A stretch of DNA of 64,000 nucleotides from an uncultured Sphingomonadaceae bacterium. Lineage in GTDB: Bacteria > Pseudomonadota > Alphaproteobacteria > Sphingomonadales > Sphingomonadaceae. How positions within the stretch are numbered: position 1 is the stretch's first letter; each line of letters opens with the position of its first letter. Made by a program: the position numbers and the translations under genes. The stretch covers positions 372,001 through 436,000 of the forward strand of contig CANMWO010000002.1 in assembly GCA_947501695.1 (NCBI GenBank), given 5' to 3'. A model generated the notes under the pieces. It saw only the letters and a list, made by a program, of their open reading frames with translations, was not told the DNA's origin and searched no databases. Shown here one piece after another: positions 62,289 to 64,000 of this stretch.

Positions 62289-64000
62289 ATGAGCGATACA
62301 AAACGCGTGGAATGGACAAAGCCTTATGGCGGTCTAGCACTCACATTTGGAGTAATAATCCCCGGGATTACAATCTTGATCGAACTCGTCACGCAGATGT
62401 GTGCAGATGCGTTTTTTGATCCCCTGCCTACTTGGCCGATGACATTGCTGGTCGCGGCAGTACCGATAGCCAATTTACATCTTTGGTATGCTTCTCGTTC
62501 GGAAGCCAACGTGTCTCCGTGGGCATTGCGGTTCTATGGGGCAACCCTCCTGATTTCCCTCATATACGCGTTGATCATGTTGCCGCTCTATCCGCTTGCC
62601 GTGATAGGCATCATATATTTCGGTATCGGCCTGCTGCCCATGGCGCCTTTGTTCACTGCGATATTCATGGGGCTCGGTATCAGCCGATTATCTGAAGTGC
62701 ATTCTAGCATCTGGAAGCATTTTTTCACTGGAATGGGTATCGGCCTTGTTTTGCTAATCGCTGCTGATCTTCCCACCAGTGCAACCCGAATCGCCATTAA
62801 CATGGCTGAAAAAAGCGATGACACCGATGCAGCGACATTGATGCGGTGGATCGGTAGCGAAGATGACTTGCTTCGCCTCGCCCACGGCGCAACCGGCCGT
62901 GCTGGCGGACTTAGTAGTATAATCTTGACCGGTGAGTGGGGCTTCGACCTTTGGGGTAATGGTTTGGCAAATGAAACCATGACAGCCCGGCGGCTCTATT
63001 TCCGGACGACAGGGCGTGCGTATAATAGCAGTGAAAATGCTGGCATCTTAAAAACTGGCAGACAACGTTGGATTTGGGATGGCGATCAAGGCGGTGACGT
63101 CGTGGGCGGCCATGTTGACACGTTATCTTTGGTAAGTTCTCGCATTGATGGCTCCATCTCGGCTGGGAATAACGTCGCCTATAGCGAATGGACGGTGGAA
63201 ATTGCCAACAAGGATAGCCGAGGCGGCGAAGCACGTTTCACTATGGTTCTTCCCGAAGGTGGTGTTGCTTCTAGAGCAACTCTTTGGATCAATGGTGAAC
63301 CGCGCGAAGCGAGCATCGCGGGCCGCGCAGAAGTGAAAGCGGCCTATAAAAAGATTGTGCAACGCCAACGCGACCCCTTGCTGGTAACAACCTCGGGCAA
63401 CGGTCGATTACTGGTTCAGGCTTTTCCGGTGCCGGCTAATGGTGTGATGAAATTCAGGATCGGCTTTTCCGCTCCCCTTTCAATCGCCAACGATGGAGCA
63501 CGTTCCATTGCCATGCCGGCAATCGTTGAACAGAATTTTCGCATCACAGACGATTTGAAGCACAGCATCTGGATGGAAGGTGACATTCCAATACGCCAAA
63601 CAGGCTGGGCGGTTAGTACAGCCAAAGACGGCGCAACGAGGCTGCGTGCGTCGCTCGAAGATCAGGAATTACGCTTGAAGCGCCCGCGTATCATGGCGGA
63701 AAAAATTGATGGCCCCGTTTTCATGACGGCAACGATAGACTCTGGAAAAAAAGGGCCGCTTGTTGCGGTTCAACAGAGTATTACGAGGAAGCGGGGCAAC
63801 AGCTTGGGTGGCATCACTATTCTGCTCGATGGATCGACGTCCAACGAAAATGCCGCAGAAGCGCTGTCTGATGCCCTGGATGGAATAGCGACGAAAACTC
63901 CGGTTGGGTTATTAATCGCTGCGGATGATCCGATCATAGTTGATCGTGCGCCATGGTCCGAAACGCAAAAGGCCAAATTTGTTGACGCCATTGCTGATGC
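62289..64000 (+). CDS. VIT-domain membrane protein (partial, runs off window)
   Basis: The ATG at 62289, 11 bases after the regulator stop, opens a frame with no stop to the window end, so at least 570 residues. About five membrane helices (about 13-37, 50-67, 80-103, 104-130 and 143-160) are followed by an extracytoplasmic region. At about residues 295-395 lies a VIT (vault/inter-alpha-trypsin) domain: EWTVEIANKDSRGGEARFTMVLPEG, ATLWINGEPREA, VKAAYKKIVQRQRDPLLV and AFPVPANG. Such proteins usually carry a von Willebrand-type domain further on; a strand with LDGS begins at about residue 513 (GGITILLDGSTS), but the rest is outside the window. Role unknown, probably envelope-related. Confidence 0.85.
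   Translation, partial: MSDTKRVEWTKPYGGLALTFGVIIPGITILIELVTQMCADAFFDPLPTWPMTLLVAAVPIANLHLWYASRSEANVSPWALRFYGATLLISLIYALIMLPLYPLAVIGIIYFGIGLLPMAPLFTAIFMGLGISRLSEVHSSIWKHFFTGMGIGLVLLIAADLPTSATRIAINMAEKSDDTDAATLMRWIGSEDDLLRLAHGATGRAGGLSSIILTGEWGFDLWGNGLANETMTARRLYFRTTGRAYNSSENAGILKTGRQRWIWDGDQGGDVVGGHVDTLSLVSSRIDGSISAGNNVAYSEWTVEIANKDSRGGEARFTMVLPEGGVASRATLWINGEPREASIAGRAEVKAAYKKIVQRQRDPLLVTTSGNGRLLVQAFPVPANGVMKFRIGFSAPLSIANDGARSIAMPAIVEQNFRITDDLKHSIWMEGDIPIRQTGWAVSTAKDGATRLRASLEDQELRLKRPRIMAEKIDGPVFMTATIDSGKKGPLVAVQQSITRKRGNSLGGITILLDGSTSNENAAEALSDALDGIATKTPVGLLIAADDPIIVDRAPWSETQKAKFVDAIAD

Overview
The window reads as a chromosomal segment of an alphaproteobacterium, most likely Sphingomonadales (Sphingorhabdus/Parasphingorhabdus-like; the genus is a guess). 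This rests on the gene order ctaC-ctaD-ctaB-small protein-ctaG-ctaE-DUF983-SURF1-thrC, the block pyrE-pdxJ-acpS-lepB, a TonB-dependent receptor paired with a large lipoprotein, and a sphingan-style exopolysaccharide locus. No rRNA gene, intact tRNA, CRISPR array, insertion sequence, transposase or integrase was found.

Layout. 0.2-2.8 kb: two small secreted proteins and a membrane acyl-CoA desaturase. 2.8-10.9 kb: a type II secretion operon on the minus strand, gspC-D-E-F-G-L-M, with gspH, I, J and K missing exactly between G and L. 11.0-16.0 kb: on the same strand and upstream, a TonB-dependent receptor, a surface-type lipoprotein with a Pro-Thr repeat linker, and a small periplasmic protein. 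16.2-21.0 kb: a small catabolic group (HAD hydrolase, SMP-30 lactonase, aldehyde dehydrogenase, ThDP enzyme), followed by a REP-like double hairpin. 21.2-26.0 kb: EVE protein, fasciclin lipoprotein, folB with a FolM-like reductase, an RNA-methyltransferase-like protein and thrC. 26.0-32.3 kb: the aa3-type cytochrome c oxidase operon with its assembly factors, including a 54-residue membrane protein. 32.6-35.2 kb: pyrE-pdxJ-acpS-lepB. 35.2-41.8 kb: argC, an NlpC/P60 hydrolase, a leucyl aminopeptidase and two tandem Baeyer-Villiger-type monooxygenases.

42.0-58.1 kb is a complete Wzx/Wzy-type exopolysaccharide locus: initiating polyprenyl-phosphate glycosyltransferase, four glycosyltransferases, pyruvyl and acyl transferases, flippase, polymerase, Wzc-like co-polymerase/tyrosine kinase, Wza-like export lipoprotein, an outer-membrane barrel and a beta-helix lipoprotein.

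58.2-61.1 kb is the most interesting part. A 3' fragment of a tRNA-Arg(CCG), the usual scar of a tRNA-targeting integrative element, borders a compact three-gene operon: an uncharacterised basic protein, an RtcB-type RNA ligase and PrfH, a release-factor homologue. PrfH-RtcB2 pairs are known to rescue and reseal ribosomes cut in the 16S decoding centre; the third gene and two short upstream reading frames with Shine-Dalgarno sequences are not part of that description as I know it. 61.2-64.0 kb holds a membrane protein, a winged-helix regulator with a palindromic operator candidate, and a large VIT-domain membrane protein that runs off the window.
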